64,000 nt of DNA from MFD09286-c1 sp963701015 (GTDB taxonomy: Bacteria > Bacteroidota > Bacteroidia > Bacteroidales > DTGW01), in assembly GCA_963701015.1 (NCBI GenBank), contig OY969556.1, positions 1,860,001 through 1,924,000 on the forward strand. Reading direction: 5' to 3'. The notes under the pieces were generated by a model. The model made no database searches and was not told where the DNA came from. It saw only the letters and a program-made list of their open reading frames with translations. Positions within the stretch are counted from its first letter, which is position 1, and every line of letters begins with the position of its first letter. The position numbers and the translations under genes are program-made. Shown here one piece after another: positions 36,905-47,007 of the stretch.

Positions 36905-37867
36905 TGTAAGTGGTTTAGTAAAACACTTTGGAGATAACTATGCTGTGGATGGAATTGATTTAAAAATACCAACAGGTTGTATTTATGGAGTATTGGCCGT
37001 AACGGAGCAGGTAAAACAACGGCCATTCGTATGCTGTCTACGTTGATGAAACCAGATAAAGGGTCTGCGAAAATTTTCGGACATGATATTGAGAAGGAAT
37101 CTCATATTGTAAGGCAGTTGATAGGGCTAACAGGTCAGTATGCCTCTGTTGACGAAAAATTATCTGCAAGTGAAAATCTATTTATTTTTTCAAGACTTCT
37201 AGGATTAAGCAGGAATGAATCCCGAAAAAAAGCAGCCGAGCTATTGGAAGAATTTGGGTTAACTGATGCTGCAAAAAGACCTTTGGCTAAGTTCTCGGGT
37301 GGTATGCGTCGCCGACTTGACCTTGCAGCTAGCCTCATTTCAAAACCTCCATTGATATTTTTAGATGAACCCACAACAGGTTTAGATCCAAGAACCAGAA
37401 TACAGATGTGGAATACAATACGTAACCTGGTTTCCGATGGCTCTACTGTTGTACTAACAACTCAGTATCTTGACGAAGCAGATCAGCTTGCTGATTATAT
37501 TGCCGTAATTGACAGAGGTAAAGTTATTGCAGATGGTACACCTTCTCAGCTAAAATCTTCTGTGGGTGTTGCTTCTCTGGAACTTAAGCTAAATGACAAG
37601 ACCAGAGACGAGGAAGCAAAGCAGATAATTCAATCGTTACTTATGGTTGAAGGGCATGTTTCAGGTGAAGGCATTATTACAGCACCATTAGCAGATCCTG
37701 AACTAATTACTGATGTTCTTTTGGCATTACGAAATAGTAATATTCATCTCGCTGAAGTAAGTGTTAAAACTCCAACGTTGGATGAAGTATTTCTGTCAAT
37801 TACAGGGCATGAAGCCATTAAAAATGAAGTAGAAAGCAAAGACTCAGTATCAGTTAGTAACAATTAA
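36900..37867 (+). pseudogene. DrrA-type ABC exporter ATPase, frameshifted and without a clear start
   Basis: Two frames are needed for a full DrrA/NodI-type ATPase. From 36900 one frame reads IDVSGLVKHFGDNYAVDGIDLKIPTGCIYGVL and then breaks inside the Walker A motif. The second frame, open from 36977, continues IGRNGAGKTTAIRML, with FSGGMRRRLDLAASL (signature), LIFLDEPTTGLDP (Walker B) and TPTLDEVFLSITGHEA. A single missing G in TTGGCC (expected TTGGGCC) at about 36993-36997 explains the shift. In the first frame the previous codon is a stop and no ATG, GTG or TTG precedes the family N-terminus, so the start also appears lost. A sequencing error could explain the frameshift but not the missing start. 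Confidence 0.8.
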
Positions 37868-37880
37868 ATTAAAAAATCAA

Positions 37881-38690
37881 ATGAATAATACAAATAATAT
37901 AGCAATCACATCTCTTACTAATCACACCGGATTAAAGCAAACAATTCGTCATTCATTAACCATGGCATATCGTGGCTTATTAAAAGTGCGTCGTACACCT
38001 GAACAATTGATTGATGTAACTCTACAACCTATCTTATTTACACTTATGTTCGGCTACCTTTTTGGTGGGGCTATTTCCGGGAATGTTCACAATTATCTGC
38101 CCATAATTATTCCTGGGATATTAGTTCAGTCAATTATTACAGGAGCTATTACCATAGGTGTACAACTTCGAGAAGATATGGAAAAAGGAGTTTTCGACCG
38201 TTTTAAATCGTTGCCCATAGCACGTATTGCTCCTCTTGCTGGTGCTTTATTGGCCGATACCATTCGGTATGCCTTGGTAACTATTCTCACATTTGGAACT
38301 GGCTATTTAATGGGATACAGACCAGAAACCGGGTTCGCAGGCATACTTGGGGTAAGTGTTCTTGTAATTGCATTTGCATGGTGTATTAGTTGGATTTTTG
38401 CTCTGGCTGGAGTAGTTGGAAGAAGTGCTGCCGGAGTTCAGGGTATTTCAATGATGATTTTGTTTCCACTTACCTTTTTATCAAATGCTTATGTACCAAT
38501 TGAAACATTGCCGGCAGCTCTCAAATGGTTTGCCAAGGTAAATCCGGTTTCACACTTAATTACAGCAATTCGTGAAATAATTAATCATGGAATAATCAGC
38601 CAGGATTTCTGGCTATCAGTAATTGGTGCTATAGTTGTACTTTTTATATTTGCTCCGCTTACTGTGAGAGCTTATCGGCAAAGGGCATAA
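37881..38690 (+). CDS. DrrB-like ABC-2 permease
   Basis: A 269-residue ABC-2 type permease with six predicted spans. TLQPILFTLMFGYLFGGAI, the NYLPIIIPGILVQ segment, REDMEKGVFDRFKSLPIARIAPL and LPAALKWFAKVNPVSHLITAIRE are marks of the daunorubicin-resistance (DrrB) subfamily. It starts 13 bp after the ATPase and is meant to work with it as a drug or lipid exporter. The frame is intact even though the ATPase gene appears broken. The pair looks foreign to the surrounding AT-rich stretch. Confidence 0.88.
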   Translation: MNNTNNIAITSLTNHTGLKQTIRHSLTMAYRGLLKVRRTPEQLIDVTLQPILFTLMFGYLFGGAISGNVHNYLPIIIPGILVQSIITGAITIGVQLREDMEKGVFDRFKSLPIARIAPLAGALLADTIRYALVTILTFGTGYLMGYRPETGFAGILGVSVLVIAFAWCISWIFALAGVVGRSAAGVQGISMMILFPLTFLSNAYVPIETLPAALKWFAKVNPVSHLITAIREIINHGIISQDFWLSVIGAIVVLFIFAPLTVRAYRQRA

Positions 38691-38934
38691 ATTTTAAATG
38701 ACAACATTCCCAAAACCAATAAATAATTGTTAGACAAGTTTAAAAATAAATTTTTAATAGACAAGTACCTGATATTAGCACGCTACACTCTTGACAAATG
38801 AATTAACTATCATTTTTCCAAGAAATAGAGTTATAACTATTCTATGAAAACAATATATATTATTGAAAAGCTGTACTCTCAAATAAACATATCAAAGAAA
38901 TTCAACTTTACGAGGTAATGCTTTATATAGTTAA

Positions 38935-39945
38935 TTATTCATTGTGAATATTCGAAATGTTTTGCAGGCCATTCAGTTTATACAAATATCTTGAAACATT
39001 GAAGTTTACGCCAAGGCCTACAAAAAAATTAGTAAACGGATAATCATGCAGACCCTTTTCATAACCAATTCTATACGTTAATATCTTTGATTTATAATCA
39101 AGATAATCTCTTATTATTAAGGGCCTGTCACCATTATCCTTGTATCCATAATAACCGCCTGTTTCAATTCTAAGTTTTAATTTCGATGATAATAAAATAA
39201 TCCCTGCATTAGCCATAGTGGCATCGTCCTGACGAAGCAGCCATTTATTGGATTCCCAACAATAATAACCTCCAGCTAAAAAGAATCTGACTTGCTGAAT
39301 TATTGAAGAATTCATTTTTAAATCTTTTCCAAATGCAATATCAAAAAAATAGCCTGGAGCATCAATATGACGAGCATCCCAATCATTTTTCCCGGTTGTG
39401 GTTTTTACATTGAAACGAATAGCAACATCAGGTAAATATTGAACATTTCTAATAATTTGAATTGTAGAATTAACATTAATATCCCCAGCAGAATTCCCTT
39501 TTCCAATTCCGTACCAGGTTGCATCATCTATTCGTCTTTGAATATCCATGGAATAATGTTCGACGATAGCATTATTAACTTCAAGTGAAATATAATTTGG
39601 GACTATAACAGAATTTAAAAGCATGTAAACTGTTTGATCATATTCCCCACTAGCATTGTTGCTAATTAACCGAGTTTCAAAATTGCTATATTCATTAACA
39701 TTTCCTGCATTGGACTCAGGAACTGGTAATGCATTTGGTCCCATTGTACCCGAGGCATCACTTATATATTGTTTCCAACCTCCAACTCCTTGATAACTTG
39801 GAGGATTACTTGAAAATGAATGTGTTTGATACTGAGCAAGAATTTGGGTATTTGAACTAATAACTAAGAAAAATACAAAAGATATGGCCAATCCAAATTG
39901 ATTTCTATTTCTTTGGGAATAAATATTAGCACAAAAATCATTCAT
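38935..39945 (-). CDS. Secreted protein, probably outer-membrane associated
   Basis: A 336-residue protein with a hydrophobic signal at about 17-37 (FGLAISFVFFLVISSNTQILAQ). The mature part is rich in aromatic beta-strand patterns (FFLAGGYYCWESNKWLL, LRIETGGYYGYKDNGD, YPFTNFFVGLGVNFNVSRYLYKL), which fits an outer-membrane barrel. I do not recognise the family. Its ATG overlaps the stop of a small upstream frame (TAATG), so the two may be co-translated. Confidence 0.65.
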   Translation of the reverse strand: MNDFCANIYSQRNRNQFGLAISFVFFLVISSNTQILAQYQTHSFSSNPPSYQGVGGWKQYISDASGTMGPNALPVPESNAGNVNEYSNFETRLISNNASGEYDQTVYMLLNSVIVPNYISLEVNNAIVEHYSMDIQRRIDDATWYGIGKGNSAGDINVNSTIQIIRNVQYLPDVAIRFNVKTTTGKNDWDARHIDAPGYFFDIAFGKDLKMNSSIIQQVRFFLAGGYYCWESNKWLLRQDDATMANAGIILLSSKLKLRIETGGYYGYKDNGDRPLIIRDYLDYKSKILTYRIGYEKGLHDYPFTNFFVGLGVNFNVSRYLYKLNGLQNISNIHNE

Positions 39946-40133
39946 TAAGATAAATTATTTTGATTATTAATATGTGCAACTTTTTCTAATTTTACCCTTC
40001 TGGAGACTTTTATGAGTATAGCTGCATTTTGTTCAGGGAATTCAAATAAATATTCTTTAAGTAATTCCAGGTTTTCAAAAATTAAAGACGGTATAAATAT
40101 ATTTATCAACAAAAAACCGTTTGTAAATTCCAT
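39945..40133 (-). CDS. Possible 62-residue protein upstream of the secreted protein
   Basis: A 62-codon frame (starts MEFTNGFLLINIFIPSLIF, ends INNQNNLS) whose stop overlaps the next start as TAATG, a sign of translational coupling. No family is recognised, and there is no signal peptide, TM segment or motif. It may be a real leader gene or a chance frame. Confidence 0.35.
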   Translation of the reverse strand: MEFTNGFLLINIFIPSLIFENLELLKEYLFEFPEQNAAILIKVSRRVKLEKVAHINNQNNLS

Positions 40134-40560
40134 TTTTATCCAATCAAATTGTTTTGAATGTTCAACAACTGATTAGTCAGCAAGTTCAATCATTTCTCGC
40201 AAAATGATATTTTTTTTAAACCTGATTTGATTTATTGTTTATTAATAAACGCAGATTCTTTGCTTAACGGATTAACATTGTCATAATCCAGTAATAATTT
40301 GGGTAGGCTTACCAAACTGAAGTTAAAGTAAATTAGTATAATTTTTATAAATTATATAGCGTGAGGCTTCTATATATTAAAACAATCGTCCTTTATACAA
40401 AAAATATTTCTATTTAAATATCTATAAGAAAGTGATTATAATCTATTATTTTTTGAATTATAATTGCTATTATAACTGTTTTATCTAATTATTAGATTTA
40501 TTCTTCTTGGTTAATTTCATTATTGAATTTGAAAAAAATCAAGCTAAATAACCTATTAAT
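40134..40560. other. Intergenic stretch without a supported gene
   Basis: This AT-rich gap lies between the 62-codon frame and the acyltransferase gene. No frame, RNA gene, repeat or clear terminator is visible. Confidence 0.5.
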
Positions 40561-42414
40561 TTAATATTGTGGAATTGAATCATATTCTGTTTCAAGAAGC
40601 ATTGGGTCAATTTTGCTAAAACGTTTCGCAAGCAACCTGTTATCCATTTCACGTGATAGCATTCGAATTGTACTTTCAGGAACGTTAAGTAAATCGAGTA
40701 CCAGCAAGCCATCTAAGGCATCATTAAATTTCGGGTCGATATTGAAGCCGATTATTTTCCCATTCAAATCGATATATTTTTTCAACAATACAGGCACCTT
40801 TCCATTATCAGTTTCAATGTCGTATAAAATTGTATCGAGTTGTTTAAAGTTTTTAATATAATCCGAAAGTATTTCAGTATCAATATTAGTTGGCACTACC
40901 TTAAATTTGTTTTTGGGCTTTATATAACTGGCCAACTGTTCGTCAAAAAAATTCTGTTTGATGCAATTCACAATTAATGTTTTGGAAATATTCGAAAACC
41001 TATTGCTGATGCTTACCGGTCCTATCAAATAGCGATAATCTAAATTGCTGACAAGAAAATGTAAAATTCCTTTCCATAATAGAAATAATGATACCGGGTT
41101 TTTCTGATACTCTTTAACTATAAACGATCGGCCTAATTCTAACGATTCATTTAAAATGGGTTTCAACCCTTTTTTTATTTTGAACAAACTTCTTAAATAA
41201 AAACCTTTAACGCCATAACGGCGCATAATATCTTTACCCATGCCAATACGGTATGCGCCAGCAATTCGCTCCTCGTCTGAATCCCAAATAAACAAATGAT
41301 TATAGTACAAATCGTATTCGTCAATATCGCTTTTAAGGTTTGTGCCTTCTCCAATTGCCCTGAATGTAATTTCGCGTAAGCGTCCTAGTTCACATAGTAC
41401 ATTAGGAATTGCCTGGGCATCGGCACAATATATTGTATAATTTTGCTGTTTAAAAAGTATATTTTCAGCCGGAAGGTTTTCAATTTCAAATTTCAACAAT
41501 TCCTTTTCAATAGGTGCTGCAATTTCTTCAATTTTTGAAGGAAATGAAAATAAAGGCCTGTAGAATTTTTTTACTTCTAATGAAGTACTTAATAAATAAG
41601 TTTTTGATCGCAAATAGCGTCCATAACGCTCAATATTATTGAACTCTGATTGTTCAGCTACCGATATTGGACGGCCTATTCTTATTTTTATTAATTGGTT
41701 GTGTTTATTTAAAAGTTCCGAAGGTAATTTTGCAGTGCGTAATAATGGATGGATGAGGCCCAGGGAATGAAACCAAATACTATTATTACCCTGAAAATAA
41801 ATTGGAACTACCGGAACATTTGCTTTTTTAATAAATTTTAATGCAACAGTTGACCATTTTTTATCGGTAATACCTTGTCCTCCGTTAAAAGTTGAAACTT
41901 CACCGGCAGGAAAAATAAGGATTGGTTTACCATGTTCAAGATGCTTAATAGTTGCTTTAAGTGATGTTATTGCCGGTTTTTTGTTTTTTGAATTATTATC
42001 AAACGGATCAACCGGGAAAATATATTCTTTTATAGGCTCAATTCTATGAAGCAAAAAATTTCCTGTTACTTTTAAATCGGGTCTGATTTTTAATATTTCT
42101 TTTAATAAAATTAAGCCTTCAATTCCGCCAAACGGGTGATTCGAAATTATAATAAATGCCCCTTGCGCCGGAATTCGTGCAAGTTCATTTTCAACAAAAG
42201 AATAATTTATTTCTAAACTTTGTAAAGTTGCTTCAATAAATGCATAACCTGGTTTTCCAGATATTTTTTTATATATATCGTTTATTTTATTAATTCCTAA
42301 AGCTGACATCATTAGTTCTGTTGCACCTTTAACTGCAAAATTATCAGCGTTGGTTATGCCCATTATATCATTGGCAGATATTAAATCTTTTCCTCGTTCC
42401 TCGTTAGTTCCCAT
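40561..42414 (-). CDS. OlsF-like bifunctional aminolipid acyltransferase
   Basis: A 617-residue fusion. Residues about 70-280 form a PlsC-like O-acyltransferase (ISNHPFGGIEGLILL, the acyltransferase block I, then FPAGEVSTF and PVVPIYFQGNNS). Residues about 320-520 form a GNAT-fold N-acyltransferase of the OlsB/hemolysin type (ELGRLREITFRAIGEGT, LFIWDSDEERIAGAYRIGMG, ELGRSFIVKEYQ). The same order occurs in OlsF of Flavobacterium and Serratia, which makes ornithine lipids, and in separate GlsA/GlsB glycine-lipid enzymes of Bacteroides. Which amino acid is used here cannot be told. Confidence 0.85.
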   Translation of the reverse strand: MGTNEERGKDLISANDIMGITNADNFAVKGATELMMSALGINKINDIYKKISGKPGYAFIEATLQSLEINYSFVENELARIPAQGAFIIISNHPFGGIEGLILLKEILKIRPDLKVTGNFLLHRIEPIKEYIFPVDPFDNNSKNKKPAITSLKATIKHLEHGKPILIFPAGEVSTFNGGQGITDKKWSTVALKFIKKANVPVVPIYFQGNNSIWFHSLGLIHPLLRTAKLPSELLNKHNQLIKIRIGRPISVAEQSEFNNIERYGRYLRSKTYLLSTSLEVKKFYRPLFSFPSKIEEIAAPIEKELLKFEIENLPAENILFKQQNYTIYCADAQAIPNVLCELGRLREITFRAIGEGTNLKSDIDEYDLYYNHLFIWDSDEERIAGAYRIGMGKDIMRRYGVKGFYLRSLFKIKKGLKPILNESLELGRSFIVKEYQKNPVSLFLLWKGILHFLVSNLDYRYLIGPVSISNRFSNISKTLIVNCIKQNFFDEQLASYIKPKNKFKVVPTNIDTEILSDYIKNFKQLDTILYDIETDNGKVPVLLKKYIDLNGKIIGFNIDPKFNDALDGLLVLDLLNVPESTIRMLSREMDNRLLAKRFSKIDPMLLETEYDSIPQY

Positions 42415-42557
42415 AATTAGTTTTTTAAGCAGTTTTACAAATGTATTTCTGATGTGTTACCAAAACGTTATATGGGTGTTAAGGAATTATCAAATTGTTA
42501 AAATAAGTTTATAGCAAAATATTATTACTTTCTAACTTATATAAATCGAATTTGAAT

Positions 42558-42697
42558 TATTCCTACTTTAACACATTAACTGTCTTCTATGATTTTCAGC
42601 TTTATTTACCCAAACCCTAAAGGGTGAAAGCTGAAAATCAAACTGTTCCCTTTAGGGATTAAGGGTAAAAACAGTTTAATCTGTTAAAGTAGAATTA
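42558..42697 (-). mobile_element. MITE-like element, copy 1 (inverted)
   Basis: About 140 bp, in reverse orientation relative to the copies at 47008 and 53332. Outer ends read (in the forward sense) ATAATTCTACTTTAACAG and TGTTAAAGTAGGAATAAT. Between them are two internal inverted repeats: AAACTGTT / AACAGTTT around CCCTAAAGGG, and TTTTCAGCTTT / AAAGCTGAAAA around CACCCTTTAGGGTTTGGG. It lies between the HK gene at 42716 and the OlsF-like gene, upstream of the latter. Confidence 0.85.
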
Positions 42698-42715
42698 TTA
42701 AATGCTATTATTTGT

Positions 42716-44284
42716 TTACTTCGGAAGTAAAAAAATATTTTCTTCAATCGTAGGATTAATAATAATTTTAGGCTTTCTGCCTTTTGCCAATGATTTATTA
42801 TTTGATTTGTTAGAATGAATTGGTATTGTAAAATAAAATGTTGAACCAACTTTTTCTTCCGATTGAACCCAAATTCTGCCACCGAGAAGTTCTACTATAT
42901 TTTTCGAAATTGTTAATCCCAATCCTGTACCTCCATAGCGCGGGTTTTCAACCTGTCGGAAGCGGTCGAAAATAGCTTCGTGCATATGATCCGGAATACC
43001 AATTCCGGTATCTTTTACATAAAATTGAACCTGATCGTGAAAAACACTAAATCCAAATTCAACTTTACCGGCATTGGTAAATTTAATTGCATTATTTACC
43101 AGGTTTATAATAACCTGTTTCAATCGTTCGGCATCGGTACATAACATAAAACCCGGGTCAACAGAATCTTTAAACATAGAAAGTTCCAGGTTTTTTCCTT
43201 TCATTTCCAATATTCTTTCAAACATTACCAATAATCCATCAAGTAATGAATTAAGATTAAATTTTGTGTTGACAATTTTAAGTTCGCCGGCTTCAATGCG
43301 TGCTATATCAATTATGTCATCAATTATTTTTAATAAAAGTTCACCCGATTTTTTTATATGGCCAATATATTCAAGTTGTGTTTGCCTGTCAAATTCTTTT
43401 TCATACATAAGTCCGGCAAACCCCAATATTCCATTCATCGGTGTCCTTACCTCATGCGACATATTGGCAAGGAATGCACTTTTAAGTTTATCCGATTCTT
43501 CTGCTTTAATTTTTGCTTTTTCAAGTTCTTCAATTTGCTTTCTTCTTTCGGTATGGTCAACTACAAGGCACCTGAACCCAAAATATTTGTTATTCTTTGA
43601 TATTCGTGAAGTGTATAGGATAACATTCATTTCCAACCCATCTTTTCTAATACCTAAACATTCAAATCCCACCAAATTTTCACTCGAGTTCAATTGCGAT
43701 CCTGCAATACCTTTCAAAATATCCGTCAAACTAATTCCTGATAATATATCTTGTCGAGTGTAACCAAAAACATTGAGCCATGTTTTATTTACGTAGTTTA
43801 TAATGCCGTCTTCCGATGCTTCAAAAATACTTTGGGGTAAAAAATCTGCCATTTCGCGATACTTCAATTCGTTGTACTGAAGTGTTTTTTGAGCCAACCG
43901 ATGTTCGTTTTCACGATTACGAAAATTCTCAAGCAATTTTCCGAGTTCATTAAATAAGGGCATTATTTCATTGGGATAATTTTTTATTTGAATGGATTCA
44001 ATTTCAAACCCATTGCGTGAAAGATTCATGAAATATCGTGAAATTTGTTTTATTGGTATAACTAGTGTATTGACTAATTTTCTACTAATATATAAACTGA
44101 ATATAATGCTTAATACCAGTATAATTGAATAATAGCCAACCAATACAGCAATATTAACAGCGTAAATTTTTAAAATAATTATAGTGCCAATAATTAATAA
44201 AGAACCCGTAATTACTATATTTCCCGCCATCCAAAAATATACCTTTTTTTGTAGTGATAACATAAACGTCCAAGTTTTATGCAA
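42716..44284 (-). CDS. PAS-containing membrane sensor histidine kinase
   Basis: A 522-residue kinase. Two spans (about 20-40 and 45-68) precede a HAMP-like segment (ISRKLVNTLVIPIKQISRYF), a PAS domain (about 143-250, DFLPQSIFEASEDGIINYVNKTWLNVFGYT), a coiled linker, HisKA with FLANMSHEVRTPMNGILGF (His about 277) and a HATPase_c domain (NLVNNAIKF, DTGIGIP, GTGLGLTIS). No response regulator gene is adjacent; the nearest is at 52.6 kb. The signal sensed is unknown. A downstream ATG at residue 8 is an alternative start. Confidence 0.92.
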   Translation of the reverse strand: MHKTWTFMLSLQKKVYFWMAGNIVITGSLLIIGTIIILKIYAVNIAVLVGYYSIILVLSIIFSLYISRKLVNTLVIPIKQISRYFMNLSRNGFEIESIQIKNYPNEIMPLFNELGKLLENFRNRENEHRLAQKTLQYNELKYREMADFLPQSIFEASEDGIINYVNKTWLNVFGYTRQDILSGISLTDILKGIAGSQLNSSENLVGFECLGIRKDGLEMNVILYTSRISKNNKYFGFRCLVVDHTERRKQIEELEKAKIKAEESDKLKSAFLANMSHEVRTPMNGILGFAGLMYEKEFDRQTQLEYIGHIKKSGELLLKIIDDIIDIARIEAGELKIVNTKFNLNSLLDGLLVMFERILEMKGKNLELSMFKDSVDPGFMLCTDAERLKQVIINLVNNAIKFTNAGKVEFGFSVFHDQVQFYVKDTGIGIPDHMHEAIFDRFRQVENPRYGGTGLGLTISKNIVELLGGRIWVQSEEKVGSTFYFTIPIHSNKSNNKSLAKGRKPKIIINPTIEENIFLLPK

Positions 44285-44555
44285 AGGAAATACAGGAATA
44301 ACAAGTTAAAATGAAGCCAATGTTAAATGTAGTTTAAGAAAATCGTCCAATTGATTTCTAATTTATATAAGTGATAGAAAACATAGCAAACAGTAAATTA
44401 GTAAATAAATAACAGAAATTTAATATATTGTGAATAACCATAATGGATTTATCTTTATAATATTGTCATATTATTTTATTTAAAAAATAAACAATTATTT
44501 TATTCGATTTAAAGTAAAATAAAATTTGTTTATTACGATATGTAATTTTAATTGA

Positions 44556-45740
44556 ATGAAACAAAACATCAGTTTTAGTTCAGTACTTGCTGAACTGGAT
44601 ATGATAAAGGCTGAAATTGATTGCCGCGAAAAGCTTATGAATGTATATCACATTTTCGAGTCAAATTATAATATTCCGGGAATTATAGTTATGAAAAAAG
44701 GAATATTTTACCGAATGCTTTCCAAGTCAAGGTTTTACCAGGTTATGAGTAAACAATATATGTTTGATTTATTTTCACGCCGTGCAATTCAATTTTTCTT
44801 TGATGATAAATATGATGAAAATTATTTGGTACTCAATGATACGGTTACAATTATTGAAGCTGCCGGTAAAGCGCTTCAACGTGATGATTTGAGCCGGTAC
44901 GAACCTGTTATTGTACTTACAAATAGCGGTGAATATAAACTATTGCCAATTCATAATTTGTTACTGGCCCAAAATGAAATTCAAACCGGAATGATTGATA
45001 TTATTTCCGAAGCCAATGAATTTAAAAAAGATGTTTTACGAATTGTTGCGCATGACTTACGAAATCCTTTAGCTGCCGTTATTGGTTTTGCAAATTTGAT
45101 AACCGAAAAACAACTGGATTATGAAAAAACGCATTTATTTGCAAGTCAGATATATTTTGCGGCTAATAATATGAACGATTTAATTAATGATTTTTTAGTT
45201 GCTGCAATAAATGATTCAACTGATTTTGACATTCATTTTTCAATATTTAATTTATCGGTTTATATTGAAAAAATTATTAGTGGATTTAATAATTCACTCC
45301 AGGCCAAAAAACAGGAATTAATATACCAGCCATCGGATATTAATGTGATGATAAATGCCGACCGAAATAAAATTGCTGAAGTAATTGAGAATTTAATATC
45401 AAACGCAATTAAATATTCGGGTTATGAGAAAAAAATAATTGTAGATGTTTCATGTGAAAATGAAATGGCATTAATTAAAGTTCAAGACGAAGGTCCGGGT
45501 TTTACTGAACAGGATTTGCAAAAAATATTTAAGAAATTTCAGAAATTAAGCGCAAAACCAACCGGAAATGAATCATCAACCGGGTTAGGATTATATATTG
45601 CTAAACGGATTATGGACAAACATAATGGTAAAATTTGGCTTGAATCAAAGCTTGGGGAAGGTACAACATTTTATATATCGTTACCGGTATATTGCGAAGA
45701 TATAATTATTGAAAATAAAGAAAAAACCCTTAGTATATAA
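44556..45740 (+). CDS. Soluble histidine kinase
   Basis: A 394-residue kinase without membrane spans. The first 150 residues are an unassigned sensor region. HisKA follows with IVAHDLRNPLAAVIGFANL (His166), then HATPase_c with NLISNAIKY, VQDEGPGFTEQD, and STGLGLYIAKRIMDKHNG. It is divergently transcribed from the PAS kinase at 42716-44284, with 270 bp between the starts. No response regulator is adjacent, so it may be an orphan kinase that phosphorylates a regulator elsewhere. Confidence 0.9.
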   Translation: MKQNISFSSVLAELDMIKAEIDCREKLMNVYHIFESNYNIPGIIVMKKGIFYRMLSKSRFYQVMSKQYMFDLFSRRAIQFFFDDKYDENYLVLNDTVTIIEAAGKALQRDDLSRYEPVIVLTNSGEYKLLPIHNLLLAQNEIQTGMIDIISEANEFKKDVLRIVAHDLRNPLAAVIGFANLITEKQLDYEKTHLFASQIYFAANNMNDLINDFLVAAINDSTDFDIHFSIFNLSVYIEKIISGFNNSLQAKKQELIYQPSDINVMINADRNKIAEVIENLISNAIKYSGYEKKIIVDVSCENEMALIKVQDEGPGFTEQDLQKIFKKFQKLSAKPTGNESSTGLGLYIAKRIMDKHNGKIWLESKLGEGTTFYISLPVYCEDIIIENKEKTLSI

Positions 45741-45783
45741 TTTTTATAGCAACTCAAAAATAGTTATAATTTTATCTAAGCTT

Positions 45784-46023
45784 TTATCCAAAATATAAGA
45801 ATGATCCAATTGTTTTATTGTTTATAATTTCACCGCCAATATCTTTCCGTATAGCTTCCAAAAAATCAATACTTTCAGATATTACTACTTTACTTGTGAA
45901 ATCATAGGCCTTTTTACCTGTAGAACTTTTCACGTTATTATTGGCAATATGTTCGTTTTTTCTTATTACTTCTATAAGTAAGTCAATATGTTCTTCTGCA
46001 GGTTTTGTTATAATAGTTTCCAT
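45784..46023 (-). CDS. Hypothetical small protein
   Basis: A 79-residue protein, acidic and probably helical (KPAEEHIDLLIEVIRKNEHIANN, ESIDFLEAIRKDIGGEI). It has no signal peptide or span and no recognised family. The size and composition would fit a cytosolic regulator, but this is not supported by any motif. It converges with the HK gene. Confidence 0.5.
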   Translation of the reverse strand: METIITKPAEEHIDLLIEVIRKNEHIANNNVKSSTGKKAYDFTSKVVISESIDFLEAIRKDIGGEIINNKTIGSFLYFG

Positions 46024-46260
46024 AATAAAATTGTTATAGTATAATGAACTTTAACATGTAATTATATGTTGTATATAAAGGTAACTGACAATTTAATTCG
46101 TAATGTTTACAAATCATTAACTTATTATTAAATATTTTAAATGTTGAAGGTCAGTTCAAATTATCAGGCTTAACAATAACATCAGGAATTGGTAAAATTC
46201 AAATAACCTGGTTTAAATAATGGCTTTCTAATTTTGTACCAGAAATTAAAATTTTAAAAC

Positions 46261-46491
46261 ATGAAAATTATGGTACCGGAATTATCAAACCCAAAATGGA
46301 AACTTATTGTTAATGGAAATGTAAAGTATAGTTTTTCAACATTTACTATGCGGGCAACTGTATCGCGCGTAAGGATATCTTATAAATTGAACAAGGTAAC
46401 ACTTGATGAAGCTATTTTTGAATTATATAATTCATGTAAAAAGAATTTTGATTTACTTGAACAAGACATAAATACACTATTTAACAATTAA
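46261..46491 (+). CDS. Hypothetical small protein
   Basis: A 76-residue protein: an N-terminal beta-rich part (PKWKLIVNGNVKYSFSTFTMRATVSRVRIS) and a C-terminal helix (LDEAIFELYNSCKKNFDLLEQDINTLF). No family is recognised. A gene for a DUF2062 membrane protein starts 17 bp downstream, so they may be co-transcribed. Confidence 0.55.
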   Translation: MKIMVPELSNPKWKLIVNGNVKYSFSTFTMRATVSRVRISYKLNKVTLDEAIFELYNSCKKNFDLLEQDINTLFNN

Positions 46492-46508
46492 GGTTTACCT
46501 TTACACTA

Positions 46509-46997
46509 TTGGAGAAACTTAAAAATAAAATAACCAGGTATAAATTACAATACAAAAGCCTGTTTCAAAAATTGAAGCAGAATTGTACCGATGTTGAGCC
46601 TCATCAAGTCGCAAAATCATTGACTATTGGCGCTTGCATTGGAATTATACCACTGTTTGGAATAACATTTATAACTGCTACCGCGGTAGGAATATTTTTA
46701 AAGCTTAATCAATTTATATTGCAATCAACACATTTATTAATATCGCCAATTCAAATACTATTAATTCCTGTATTTTTAAATGCTGGTCAAAAAATATTCC
46801 ATCATTCATTCATAAACACTTCTTATATAATTCATGAAATTTCACATTCCAGTTTTTTGGGCGTTTTAAGGGATTTTGGCAGTATTATGTTGTTTGGTTT
46901 TATTGTTTGGCTTATTTTTTCAATAATTGCAGGTTCTATTTTGTATTTTATTTTACTTTATTTATTGAGCCCAAAAGTGAAAATTAAACAAGCCTAA
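46509..46997 (+). CDS. DUF2062 membrane protein
   Basis: A 162-residue protein that begins at a TTG (46509), as no ATG lies in the right place. After a basic N-terminus (KLKNKITRYKLQYKSLFQKLKQ) comes the DUF2062 core: PHQVAKSLTIGACIGIIPLFGITFITATAVGIFLKLNQ, then ISPIQILLIPVFLNAG and two late spans. DUF2062 proteins are small integral membrane proteins of unknown role, often seen next to glycosyltransferases. Confidence 0.8.
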   Translation: MEKLKNKITRYKLQYKSLFQKLKQNCTDVEPHQVAKSLTIGACIGIIPLFGITFITATAVGIFLKLNQFILQSTHLLISPIQILLIPVFLNAGQKIFHHSFINTSYIIHEISHSSFLGVLRDFGSIMLFGFIVWLIFSIIAGSILYFILLYLLSPKVKIKQA

Positions 46998-47007
46998 AAA
47001 TTCAATT

